DNA of 64,000 bases from Labia minor (lineage: Eukaryota; Arthropoda; Insecta; Dermaptera; Spongiphoridae): assembly GCA_963082975.1 (NCBI GenBank), contig OY720349.1, positions 61,874,501 through 61,938,500 on the forward strand, given 5' to 3'. Shown piece after piece: positions 35,742 through 47,160 of this stretch. The translations under genes were made by a program, and so were the position numbers. How positions within the stretch are numbered: the stretch's first letter is position 1; every line of letters starts with the position of its first letter. A model generated the notes under the pieces. The model did not search any database. It saw only the letters and a list, made by a program, of their open reading frames with translations, and was not told the DNA's origin.

Positions 35742-35835
35742 CTATCTCCCGATTTACACGGTAGATACGTTCCTGAGAAAAACGTGTAAATCGAAAATTA
35801 AAAATTTTCAAGTCAAAACCGTGTAAAACGAAAAG
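35742..35835. repeat. DNA-transposon end-like sequence
   Basis: 'cctatctcccgatttacacg' is followed by a second 'gtgtaaatcg' in inverted form 37 bases further and 'accgtgtaaaacg' later. Repeated inverted GTGTAAATCG words at an edge look like a transposon terminus with subterminal repeats. No partner end found in the window. Confidence 0.35.
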
Positions 35836-36023
35836 CTTGCAGAAAATGCATAATTTTGCTATTTAACAGTTGTGATTTTTTTCAATATTTTTAGGTGTAC
35901 ACAGAAATAGAAATAAAATGCATTGACAGGTTAAAATATGTAATATATTACGGAAACACTCTTTTTTTATTTAATTACAATACATTAAACAGAAGAACAA
36001 CAAATAAAACCAAAGGTGTTTTA

Positions 36024-36181
36024 TTATCCTTCATCACTATCAGAAATTACTCTCATTCTTTTTTTGGTTGGAATTCACTTTCATCACTCGAAGTTATTTG
36101 TGCCGATTCGATGTTTGAAGTAGAAATATTTACATTCTGAGAGGTGGTAATAAAATCGGTTATTAACAATTGTGCCCATAC
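36024..36181 (-). other. coding-like minus-strand frame with basic and acidic C-terminus
   Basis: A 52-codon minus-strand frame between stops ends with SSDESEFQPKKRMRVISDSD, EG and two stop codons. A basic PKKRMRV, nuclear-localisation-like, sits between acidic serine-rich stretches, as at the ends of some transposases or nuclear proteins. The transposon-end-like sequence at 35742 lies about 200 bases downstream. Identity unknown; chance is possible. Confidence 0.35.
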
Positions 36182-36254
36182 TCACAACAATAGAAATATC
36201 TTCTATTAAAAGTTAAGATAATTGTAGAATTCTTGTTTTAAAAAACTCATAAAA

Positions 36255-36548
36255 ATGCATCCCATCTGGTCCCCATATGATATACCTCTTCGTTACCCAA
36301 GAGGGAGTGAGGGGTGGACAATTTTGCCAAGTGGCATTGGAGGGGATGATGAGCATCTACATTTTTAGACAGTTTTTGATCATTCTTGGATAGAGTTTAA
36401 GGGAGGTGACTTTATCAGACTAAGTGAGAAAAACTACAAGGATCATCCCGTTGCCTGCCCAGCTAAGACGGAAGATACCATACCTTTAGGAAATAGCCAA
36501 GAATCATCACTTGAAGTCCCAGTGTTCCCCGAACTCATTATTGATTAA
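36255..36548 (+). pseudogene. unidentified coding-like frame, 97 codons, one stop
   Basis: A plus-strand frame from ATG 36255 to TAA 36546-36548 is broken by a single TAG (36366-36368). It reads sensible protein: IWSPYDIPLRYPRGSEGW, ILPSGIGGDDEHLH before the stop, then DHSWIEFKGGDFIRLSEKNY and PLGNSQESSLEVPVFPELI after it. Base composition is far less AT-rich than the flanks, as expected for former coding DNA. No domain is recognised. It could be a decayed exon, processed pseudogene or transposon piece. Confidence 0.5.
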
Positions 36549-39500
36549 ATAACAGCTAAGTGGTCGACCCATATTTAAATAATTGCAATTACTTAATGAA
36601 ACTCAATTTCATTTGATTTATAATCTTACTATTTATAACGGTACCATATCAACTCTATTATTTCTTTGTTATCTATTGTTATAATATTAATTTTTCTATT
36701 TTTATTAAATACATAATTTTAGTTTAATTTTATATATGCATTTTTAATCTGAACCAATTCAATTTTATCATTTCCCTTATCAACCTTCGCGGATTTAATA
36801 CCTATTTATTCTTCTAAATTTAACCAGAGTGCTTACCAAATTAATTTAATCTTATTTTCAACCAATTTTTCGCATTAACCACCTTACCTAAGTCATCCAA
36901 TATATGACAATATATATATATACTTTCCTCATTAATTCTAGTCAATTATGAAAATTGAATTATAAAAACAATTTATAATTATTATTATTTTAGGTAATAA
37001 TATATAGAGTTATTATAATTATTATATTATTATAAAAAGAAGTCACAGAAGGTTTTGTTAAATTAATGAGATTTTAAATTCAATTCATATATTCAAATAT
37101 AATTAAAGACACATTCATAGCTTCTAATTATAACGAAATTTTTTTTTAATTGCTGGGATTATTGCATTCATTTCAAAAACATGAACATAATTTAAACATT
37201 TATTATTGACTTCATAACCAAGAGCGTAGAGTAGGTAGAGGGATTTCTTCAGGGAAAATAAAGACAGTTATAAATTATTCATGTATCTTTATTCCGAAAC
37301 AATTAATTTCGGTTGTTTTAGCTATGGTACGAACCGTTTCAAATGACTAATTATTATAATGGACGTATTTAAATTTTTCAACTGGAGAATATTAACTGGG
37401 TAGGTGGATAAAAAATAATTTGTGCGTCACTGATAGTAAGTAGCAAAGGATTATTTACGTTTTCGATCGATATTCAACATTTAGAATATTTGACATTGCG
37501 TTCATATATGTATCAGTCAATCATTTTCAATTAGAATTATTAGATGTAGTGATAGACTCAGAAAGGTTCTAAAGACTTTATATCAATTATCACCAATTCT
37601 ATTCAATTGAATGAAATAGAAATCCAACAAATTGAATTGAATTCAAAGGATTAATTAAAATGAAAAGTTAATATCTAATATAAATGGTTAAAATGAAAAT
37701 ATTGATGAAACCGAAATAAATTTATTTGCAATAATAAAAAATAATAAGATTATGATATTCGTTTCAAATATATATTAATATAAAAAACAAAATGAAATAA
37801 AATAAATATATAGAAGACACCTGGAATTATTGGGTGTTGGGAAGCAACTTTGATTTTTATTCAACTTTGTGTTGTCACTGGTTGTGTTAGCTTTTTTATC
37901 TACTTATTCTAATTCAGTTCAAAAATAAGTCTGTTAACACTCATTTAGTATTTATTTATTTATTTATGCTATTCTAATCCGGTTTTAACATTTTACAACC
38001 TTCCAGACTATTTATATATTCTCAGTTCAGAGTTTACTTTAAAAATAAATAAATAAATAATAAAAATAATAATCTTTCTGAAATTCATATAAGAAAGTTG
38101 AGTTTATTTATTTTTAATAGAGGACGAGAATGCATTGAAATGAACAAATAAATTAAGACAAAATAGGCAACATTTCATTTCAATTAAAATTAAAATAATT
38201 AAAAATTTAATTTAGGGTTTGTTTCTTCTTAAAATAAATATTCCTTTTTTAAAGGGGGAGGGAGGATCTAGTAAATTAGATACTCAATTTATTCGCTTTT
38301 TAAAAGTACTTATTCACAGAAATATTCCCCTTCACACAATATAGTTATCATCATAACTTCAATATTTGGGGAAGTTTTAAAGGATAATACTTTCTTCTTA
38401 ATAATTGCTTTAGATAAATATTAAGTTCAATATATTTAAGATTTTGAATTAGTGTTATACGGAAACATAATTCTAACAATTAATATATACCTATACTCCA
38501 CTTTTTATTTCAACGTTAAATATATTTCTTAGAAAAATATGCAAAAATTCAATCGTGTAAATAGGAACTCTTATAAGTAGAATTTGGGAACCATAACTCT
38601 AAAAAATTGGATAATATGAAAAATCTATTTCCTCCGAAAAGCGCTCATAAAAAGTAATATAATAATGAATTCATATTGATAAAAAAACAAATTATTTTTA
38701 CCTGAATAAAACTTTAAATTATTGTGTAGTGAAAATTTAGTACATATTTTTATACATATAAAAATTGAAAGTGAAAATAGAAATAAATCTCATTTTCAGT
38801 TTTCAATAGAATTAAAAAAACTTTTAAAACTTCATTGAATTATGTATTACAAGCTACGAACTGAATTCTGACATAAAATATTAATACTAAAAAAATAATT
38901 ACTGGCTTGAGAAATAGTGAATCTGTATAAAATACAGATCCTCCTCCTACCCCTACGCCCTACTCCTTAATCCAAATTAACCAAACCATAAAGTCACTTA
39001 CAAATTACAAAGGTGTATATATAAACTGCATTTTGATTACAATGTAAAAAAAATTAAAAATAATTTTTTGTAGTTCATTTTAGAGTAATTGTAAGTATTT
39101 TGGTGAACCGGGTTATTTCAAAATCTTATAAACAAGATCTTATAAAAAAGAATTTGGTGTAAATGCAAAAAGTAATATAATAGGGAAATTAAAGTTTTAT
39201 TAAAAAATTACATTGTTGTTTATGAATATTTTAAAATTGTTGAAATAATAATATATTTGATTTATTCAAGATTATACTTCAACATTGTAATTTCTAAAGT
39301 CCATAAATTAACAAACTAGAGAAAATAGATAACCATAAATGTTAATAGAAAGTTCTTAATAATTAATATATAATTTAGTATTCCTAAATCTGGCATTTTA
39401 ACATGGTATAAATTCAAATAATAAATATGTAAACACTTTTTAAGACGCTTTAATTCATTCATGTTCTTAATAAAAAGTTATAAAATATGCTTAAGTTATA

Positions 39501-40378
39501 TCATCCCTTTAAAAGTATTAAAATTAAAATAAATATTTAAGAAAAATTTGAGAAAAATTTATTAATATTGAGAAACAAAAAACGACAAGTAAGAAAAAGA
39601 AGCTGTTGGAAAGAGTTGAATGTAAGATGAAACATGATGCTATATTTCTTTTGCATAGGAAAAATAAAAAAAGAGCAAATTTAAAATAACTTTTTTATGT
39701 TCATTAAAGATGTCAGTGAGTTTGAATTTAATGAGCATTCCTTTTAATTAAAGAAAAATAAAGTATCTTCATTAAGTTCATTCAGTAAGTTCATTACCTA
39801 ATGTTATTAATGAAGCGGAACTTAATTATGAAAATTAATAATAAATGAATGGTTCAATGAAAAATATAAAACAAAAAAAAAACAGACAAACAAAACTATA
39901 TTATATTTGAAAGTCAATTCGAAATGATTAATTAATTAATTAATTATATAAATATAATAATAATAATAATTTTTTTATAAAAATCTAATGTATGTTTGTA
40001 ATGTAAGATCTGTACCGATCGTTATGACATTTTGACACAGCAATCACATTTGATAGTATATTGTTATTATAATATTAATTAAAAATAAAAAAATTAAAAA
40101 AAAATTTTTAAATTTAGGAAAAATTCTGTATGTATATAAAAATATAAACAAAAAATATAATTGTGGTTCAATTCAATTATCTTTTTTCTTTTGTTTAGAA
40201 TTTTAATTTTTTTTTTATTTATATCTCATAAGTAGAGAGAGCACACACAAAAAAGGCTAATTTTCCCTTCTCTACTCCCTCTCTATTACTTCGACTCTTT
40301 TTTTTAATATAATATTTTTAATTTCTAAAGGAAATTCAAAATTATATTTACTTAAAATGTCAAATTGCAAGAGTTGGA
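36549..40378. other. long AT-rich stretch without recognised features
   Basis: Nearly 4 kb of A/T-rich DNA with early stops in all frames, short (TAAA)/(TTTA) and (AAT) runs near 38042 and 39955, and no element ends or repeats matched elsewhere in the window. Confidence 0.5.
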
Positions 40379-40620
40379 TAGTTTATGAATTTGCAAAAAA
40401 AATTGCAAATAACTGAAAAAAAAATTTTGTTGCAAAAAAAATGTAAAAAAATTGCGAAAAATGGCAAAAAAGGCTCGAAAAAAGGCGATTTTTTTTGCAA
40501 AAGGCGCGGAATGCCAAAAAAAGCCAATAAAGGCGAAAAAGAGTTATCAGTGTGTTTGATTTTTATAGATCGGTGTAGATCTATAAAAAAAATCTTGAAA
40601 AGGCTCAAATTTTAAAAAAG
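40379..40620. repeat. A-rich low-complexity block with a hairpin
   Basis: Repeats of 'gcaaaaaa' and 'ggcgaaaaa' words give lysine-rich plus-strand and phenylalanine-rich minus-strand frames, which are composition artefacts. A perfect 11-bp stem hairpin, TTTTATAGATC-GGTGTA-GATCTATAAAA, lies at 40561-40588. Possibly a decayed transposon end; unproven. Confidence 0.4.
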
Positions 40621-40984
40621 GCAAATTAAAAAATTTCAAATGAAATAAAATAAAATTATAAATATTAAATATCTTGATTAAGGCACATCAATGTGTGTCT
40701 TAGTAAAGATAAAATTATTATAAAAGTGCGGGTCAAAACAAAATGTCTCTTGGAAGAAGAATGATCTAGCGAGAGTTGTATATTCCAGGAAAAAAAAAGA
40801 ATAATTTTCTGAATTAGCTTCGTTTGATTAATGGGTTATGTCAATTATAAACTGGAAAAGAATAATTATTTTAAGTTAACATTTTATATAAAGAGAACAA
40901 TGTGGTCTGAATACTTGGTGCATCTTTAAGGTATCAAACAATTAAAATGAATTAATTCTTATGGATGAAACAAAATTAAAAACT
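40621..40984. other. no recognised feature
   Basis: AT-rich spacer. Confidence 0.5.
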
Positions 40985-41092
40985 TATAAGGGAATTTTGT
41001 AAATAAAACCATATATTGAAATTTGTTATTGTAAATTTATTATTTGTAATATTTATTATAAATAAAAACAGCCACCAAAGCTTAAATAATTT
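40985..41092 (+). mobile_element. Penelope-like element, deleted copy 3
   Basis: Left arm start ('gggaattttgtaaataaaac', 'tgttattgtaaatttatt') fused to the right tail ('ataaataaaaacagccacca', 'aagcttaaataattt'). The hairpin centre is gone. Diverged from copies 1 and 2. Confidence 0.6.
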
Positions 41093-41698
41093 AAAAATTA
41101 AAAACTTTTTAAGTTGTTATTTCCATAATATTGAAAATAAAAACATTTCTTTAAAACAAATATAAATCAATAAATAATAATAATAATCAGTAAATTACGA
41201 TATTATCTTCTATTTAATTTCATAATTATCTTACTAATATCTTACTTTTGAAAAATTCTCTAAATATTCTACGATTTTAAAAACTTAAGAATTTAAGTAT
41301 TTGTAATAAATCAAATACACTTGTTTAAATAAGATGGCGAAGATTGTTAATTATAGTTTAACTTAAAAATATGTTCATAATATGGCGTTAATATAAATAT
41401 TAATTTATACATATTATCAAATCAAAAGTTGTTAAATTCATGTGACATGAGCATTAGTTTTCAGAAAGTTATTTCTTCAAATTAAAAAAAAAAAATTATT
41501 ATTATGAGCAATAAATGTATCGAATTTTATATCAAAAACGCACTTATTTTATAATTTTTAAATTATAAAAGCATCAAACATTAAAAAGATGGCGACGTGT
41601 CGTAGATTTGCAACTGTGACATAATGGCTGTTTGGGCCATATATTTAAGTTTTTTTAACCTAGTACTAATCAAGAATATTTTGATATTTTTATTAATA
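41093..41698. other. AT-rich DNA
   Basis: No gene or repeat recognised. Confidence 0.5.
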
Positions 41699-41730
41699 AT
41701 AAGTTGACCTGTGGCCAGGTCCGAACCGAC

Positions 41731-41735
41731 CGACG
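41731..41735. repeat. target site duplication CGACG, left
   Basis: CGACG here and at 42763-42767. The uninterrupted X copies at 25317 and 9587 have this sequence once, which shows that the duplication arose on insertion. Confidence 0.9.
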
Positions 41736-42762
41736 CACAGTGGTCTGAAACGCCAAAAAAGCTGGCCAAAAATCGAAAATTGAAAAATTTTTTTTTTGCA
41801 TGTCGTTTATGGTATTTTGTTGAAGACATATTTATGTACGAAAAGCTGAAAATGTAGAGCACTACCATGACTCTACGAGTTTTCCGAACATCTCAAAGTC
41901 AGCTGTTTTTACTTTCTCCCGAGATTTCCCAAAACGTCTGAAATTCGAGCTCAGTCAAAATTGGTGTTTCGTTTCATAGAAAAGTTTCATTTGCAACTTG
42001 CGACATGGAAACTGTTGCTGGAGGTACGTACATGGACTTTTTTATTTTGTTTGCTAGAAATGCATGTATTATATTGATATTGGCTGATTTAAACCGCTTG
42101 TGTCAGAAAATGTAACCTGACGAAAAACTTTTCAAAAAACATTCGGCATTTTTTATATTGGTGACCATTGGTGACAATCTCATTTGAATCATAAAGATAA
42201 AGGTCTATAGATAAAGAATCATGAAGAAAAAATTGCTCCTTTTTGCCCCATTTGTTCCTATGAATTTTTTTCCGAGCGCGCGAACGTCAACAGACTAGGG
42301 CCTATGGGACCCACAGGTACCTGCAGGTTAGCGCGATTAATATCTCGTTAAGGTGCACCTGTCACTTTTCAAAAGAAGGAAAGATATTTGAAGTAAAATC
42401 AATGTAACAGCTCACCTTTTCTCGAATTCCGTCGCCTATTTTAGATGCATAATATAGTTGTTCTCCTTTTTCTCTGCATGACGTCATTTTTTGAAAAATC
42501 AACACATCATTTGAAATTTATCATTTTTTTTCGTACAATCTAACTTAAATTTCGAAATTTTCGGCTCAAAAAATCCCAGAGAACATACAATTGCGAATCT
42601 GACGTCACTTTTCTAAAAATCTGTCCGCCATTTTGAATTCGCCATTTTTTTTTTGTCAAATTTAAATTTCCTGACTCTCAAAACTATTGCCTACAAAATT
42701 TCAAGTTGTTTCACCAACATCTTCATTTTTGGCCAGCTATTTGGGCGTTTCAGACCACTGTG
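41736..42762. mobile_element. Transib-type nonautonomous DNA transposon, 1,027 bp
   Basis: Terminal inverted repeats of about 38 bp start CACAGTGGTCTGAAACGCC; I count two mismatches between ends. Both ends read heptamer CACAGTG, 23-bp spacer, then an A-rich nonamer-like block (CCAAAAATC left, CCAAAAATG right, against the V(D)J nonamer ACAAAAACC). The flanking 5-bp duplication CGACG fits the GC-rich, CGNCG-like Transib target. Transib is the superfamily related to RAG1, and its ends resemble recombination signals. The interior has no RAG1-like frame, only GC-moderate DNA with several 'tgacgtcac/att' words, so it would need transposase from elsewhere. Other superfamilies with 5-bp duplications are less likely given the CACAGTG end. 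Confidence 0.85.
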
Positions 42763-43389
42763 CGACGGTTTGAAGTAAATTAATTTCCAACTACAGAAAC
42801 AATTTCAAATAATTTTAATATATCTATTAATGTAATAAAAAACAGATATGGATACATAAATAATAAATATAAACATTTTTAATTTTATTTTATTTATAAT
42901 ATATACTATGCAAGACCAGGCTGTGACGTCATGAATGGCTGGATGACGTCATATAATTTTAAATCAAGAAAAAACTAATAAATATGATTTTCCCGAGGAT
43001 AAAACCAATACAAAGTGCATGATTTGTGGTGATATATAAAAAAATCTCCTTTGGTGTGAAAATAACCCTTCCCTTCCTATCGTCGATTGCTAATACTACC
43101 ACTTCCGGTTTCCGGATTTGCAAAGTTGATCAATTCATTCCACTGATGCATTAAGTAAATATACCAAATTTCATCAAAATCGGTTGAGCCGTTCAGGCTG
43201 TACACATCTATACGGACAGACGGACGGACGGACGGACAGACGGACAGACATCATGCTAAAAATACTTTTTTCTGTTAAGAAAATACATGATTCGTGGAGA
43301 TATGTAAAAATCTCCACATGTGAAATTTGGTGTGAAAACAATACCTCCCTTACTATCGTCGGGTGGTAAAAATACATTTGTATTTATAT

Positions 43390-43490
43390 GGAAGATGGCG
43401 GTTTGAAGACCTAGAATGGAATGGGCGGACATTGTAAATATTAAGGGATGTAAGAGAGATGGGATAAAATAGTTGGATGGGTGGGTATAA
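43390..43490 (+). pseudogene. LINE C-terminal tail-like fragment
   Basis: The frame reads RPRMEWADIVNIKGCKRDGI, close to the 'RPR-RW-D-V--D----G' motif at the C-terminus of insect LINE proteins. It follows the X copy directly by 20 bases and is stopped soon after. Short, so moderately uncertain. Confidence 0.5.
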
Positions 43491-45030
43491 CTCACGATAA
43501 AGACATTTGTATTTTTAACATTAATAATATTAATAATATTTATAGCATTAATTTCAAATATTTATTTTAATACTCTCATAGTTATCAATAGAATTTCTTA
43601 ATTGGAGATATTATTATATATCTTTTCAATAATTGCCTATTAAAATAATAAAAATACGTGAGATTATAATATTATTTTACTGGAGAATTTTAAAAATTTA
43701 CAATAAAATGTAGGTAATGAAAAAAGTAGGTAGATTTTTAATCTCTGCATATAATGAACATTGACTTTAATAATATTATAATAGATTTAAATAAGAAAAT
43801 ATAATAAATATAAAATAATTACTTTCATATCGCAAAATAGATTTATGTAAACATTTTCATAAGGTTCTATGGATTTTCGTGACAATATCAAGAATAATGT
43901 AGTTTCGTTTAAGTTATAAAGTAATCACGAACGAAATTCAGAATTATATCACGGTAAATGGTGATGAATAATCAAAAGACATTATATATTATATAAAGAA
44001 ACATGAAATATGGAATTTTCTTTTTGGATAGTATTATTAAAATAAGAACTTTTTAAACATCAATTTATAAAATAAAATAAAATTGTTGCTTTTTTATTAA
44101 AGAAAACCGTTAAAATGAATCAAATAAAATTGACTTGGTTAAGATAATCAGTATGAAAATATTTAAAGATTATATAATAAGACTAAAATATATTTAACAG
44201 TTTATTTATGTATTTTATCCAAAAACAAAAACCGTTATATAAAGTAATGTAGAATTAGATTAATAATAAAATTTTGATAATACAAAAATATTATTATTTG
44301 AGAAATCAGAAACTTACTATTATTAAATAAATAACGAAATGCAAATTTATTAATTATGTTAGTATTATTTTGGATTTATGCCTAATAAATTAAAAAGTAA
44401 AGTTTACTTATCGGTTAGTCAAATATTTTATATATGAATTTTATAAGTAACCATTAATATAAAAAAAATTTATTTCACATGAAAAAATATTAAACAATAA
44501 TACTTATAATAATATAAAAAATACTAAAAAAATTATATAATTTTCATTGAGAATAACACGAAATTGAATAGTTTAAACATAGTAGAATAAGTGGGGTAAG
44601 TAATTTTTTTTAATCATATTTCAATTATTTTTAGAATCTTTTTTTTCATAATTGTAAGACTTGTTCAATTATATTAAAAAACATAGAATCTCATAATTTA
44701 ATAAATTTTTTGAATAATTATTGTAAAGAATTCAATTTAATATCTTAGTATGTTATTTAAATTGGTTTACAAATTAGTTTTAAAGGAAATGATGGAGAGA
44801 GGGAAAGTGGAATGGGTTGGAGGTTTGTGACAAACATATAAGGCGGTCCTATCAGGGGTTATAGTGAAATTTTGAAATTCCTCAAACAAAACAATTTTAT
44901 TTATAATATCATTAATAAATTCGAAATTTACCCAAGAGTGTAAATAAAAAAGGTGGAAGGGGAAATCTTTAAAATGCAAGTTCGATGAACATTAAAAACA
45001 ATTTCACCACAAGAAAATTTTATCGTTTAT
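43491..45030. other. AT-rich DNA
   Basis: No gene or repeat recognised. A 70-codon minus-strand frame at 44767-44979 has no motif. Confidence 0.5.
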
Positions 45031-45605
45031 TACTATCACGTATTGAGATCACAAAAATTTTCGATGTCGAGATTTTGATGTTTTTATACGTTTTGAAGGT
45101 TCCTGAATCATTTTCACTAAGGTTGAGAAAAATGTCTGTGTGTGTGTATTTGTGTGTATATGTATGTAACTAAGATTACGCAAAAACGGTTTTAGCTAAA
45201 ATGATGAAATTTGGCATTATTCAAAATTCATAGTTTTCTATCAATTTTTGAGAAATGTAGGTCAACCTACAACGTTTTGATTTTTTTTCCTCTAAAGTGA
45301 CCGTAAAAATAAAGATATATGTTTGATAGTTTTTCACATGATTAATAATTGTATTAAACTGTTATATATAGAATTTCAGCTTGATTTAATCGCTAAAAGT
45401 ACCGGAATTAATTTTTTATCACTGCAAATCACGCGCCAACACATGACGTGGCGCAATCAACAAAGAATCAAACATGCGCTGATTTAATAAATATTATTTA
45501 TTAATTTTAATTAATAATATAATTAATTAAATTTAATTTAAATATAATATATGTTATTTAATCCAATTCAAATTTGCGAGATAGTCGAGTGGAGACACTC
45601 CAGCT
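45031..45605 (+). repeat. family A interspersed repeat, full-length copy 3
   Basis: Begins 'tactatcacgtattgagatc', keeps the 'gagattttgatgtttttata' block, a short (TG)n (45138-45156), the 'aatttcagcttgatttaatc' block, 'gcgcaatcaac' in place of 'gtgccatcaac', and the end 'gcgagatagtcgagtggaga' plus 'cactccagc'. About 20 bases of the middle 'ggtacacgaac' block are missing. Confidence 0.8.
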
Positions 45606-46572
45606 TTTTTTTATTATTTAATCTTGTATTGATATTTTATTTAATTTTTAATAGTTTGATTAATATCCTAATAAATCAGTAAAATAATTCCTATTTTTTT
45701 ACATAATGTAATAGTAAAAGAAGTAATAGTTAATAATATTAATCCCTATATATAATTATAAAAAAAATATTAAAAGATTAAAGTGAAAAAACAAACAATA
45801 GCTTATTCACGATGACACAATGTGATTTAAAACGATTTATTCTGTATTCATGAAATAAATACGATAGAAATCTTTTTGTTACAAGTAATATTATTTTATG
45901 TTTTTAATCATAATGTGTCTTTTATTGATGTTGAAAAAATAAATATAATATATGTATATAAATATTTATAAACTTGAAATTTCTAATAAACTAATATTTG
46001 AACATATTTTTATTAATCTTTTATAAATAAAATATACTTGACTTTAATGAAAGTCATATTGATTGTTATGATTTAATTAAATTTTGAAATATATATATAT
46101 GTATATTAAATCCAAATATTTTCTAGTGATTGTTCTAAATCATATTTTTCGGTTGGCGGTGGTCGTATATCAATGTCATTTTTACTCATCATAAAACTAT
46201 TCCCATAAACGAATTAATTTTACTGAAGTGGCTTCTGGCTTTGATGGAGTCACAGAACTTCAAATTCAATACTTTTTTTAAAAAAAATACAAGCAAAAGG
46301 GTTAATTTGAACCAAGCAATTGGAATACCCTCTTGAATTTCACTTACCGATATTTCAAGGACTGTGTTTATCATACTACAGAAGATACTTTAAAAAAAAT
46401 CTAAAGATGAAGTAAATAAATAAATAAATAAAATGACGTGACAAGAGCGATGGCAACTATACATCAATGTCCAGTCCAAAGCAGAGCTTTTAATTTCGAA
46501 GATGGATCAGTTATGGAGGGCTTGTGTCAGTTCATGTTTAGTTTAAAAAGTCAATACTAATCGAGTTGAAAG

Positions 46573-46603
<31 letters not shown>

Positions 46604-47087
46604 TTAAAAAAAATGAATATTTTAAAATTAATTATAAATGAGATACACTGGATTCTATTGAAACTTTTTGAAAATATGAAATAATAATAATAATAAAACG
46701 GAAATTTATTGTTTGAAAACAGAAATATATATTACAGCCAATTGAAAGAGACACAAATAGATATAATAAATAAACTTGGATATAAACATGGATAACATAA
46801 AGTAAATAAAAAAAATATTTTTATTTTATTATTTTTTTTTAAAAAATTGAAATAAATTTCACAAATTTCTAAAAATTATTTAGATAAACTATTTTTAAAT
46901 CATAGATAGATAATATAAAAGTAGAATGGGAAAGAGGTCAAAGAACTAAAAAAATAATATACTTAAATGTGTATTGTATATTTAAAACTAAAAAATATCC
47001 CACTTCATCAAAGAAAGAAACTTAAAATGTGAATTTATTTATATATATATATATATATATATTATTAAAGATTATTTCCTGTTTATT
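45606..47087. other. AT-rich DNA with (TA)n tracts
   Basis: (TA)n at about 46573-46592 and 47040-47062. A less AT-rich patch at 46140-46560 has no recognised content. Confidence 0.5.
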
Positions 47088-47160
47088 TTCACGTTTAATT
47101 GTGAGATTTGAGTTTTGACGTTTCGGCGCCCATTTTGATGCCATTTTCAAGAGATTATTT
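47088..47160 (-). repeat. Penelope-like terminal hairpin candidate
   Basis: On the minus strand: CTTGAAAA, a GGC-ATCAAAATGG-GCGCC-type imperfect stem, then GAAACGTCA. The same arrangement occurs, more decayed, at 11925-11990. This resembles the hammerhead-type end region of Penelope-like elements, but no reverse transcriptase is found next to it. Confidence 0.35.

Larger units (their letters stand above)
41699..43369 (+). repeat. family X repeat, copy 3, split by a Transib-type element
   Basis: Left part 41699-41735 carries the hairpin start 'ataagttgacctgtggccag'. Right part 42763-43369 continues with 'cgacggtttgaa' and all later parts, including the GTCY-type microsatellite (43214-43250), to 'actatcgtcgggtggtaa'. 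Everything between is the 1,027-bp insertion described separately plus one copy of its target duplication. The first module lacks the 'catgtgaaa' stretch. Confidence 0.88.

Noticed and set aside
40360-40615. Lysine-rich (plus) and phenylalanine-rich (minus) frames
   Set aside because: Both come from A-rich low-complexity DNA with repeated GCAAAAAA words.
43174-43495. Frames on both strands within family X copy 3
   Set aside because: Same readings appear in other X copies with shifts and stops; the repeat is noncoding.
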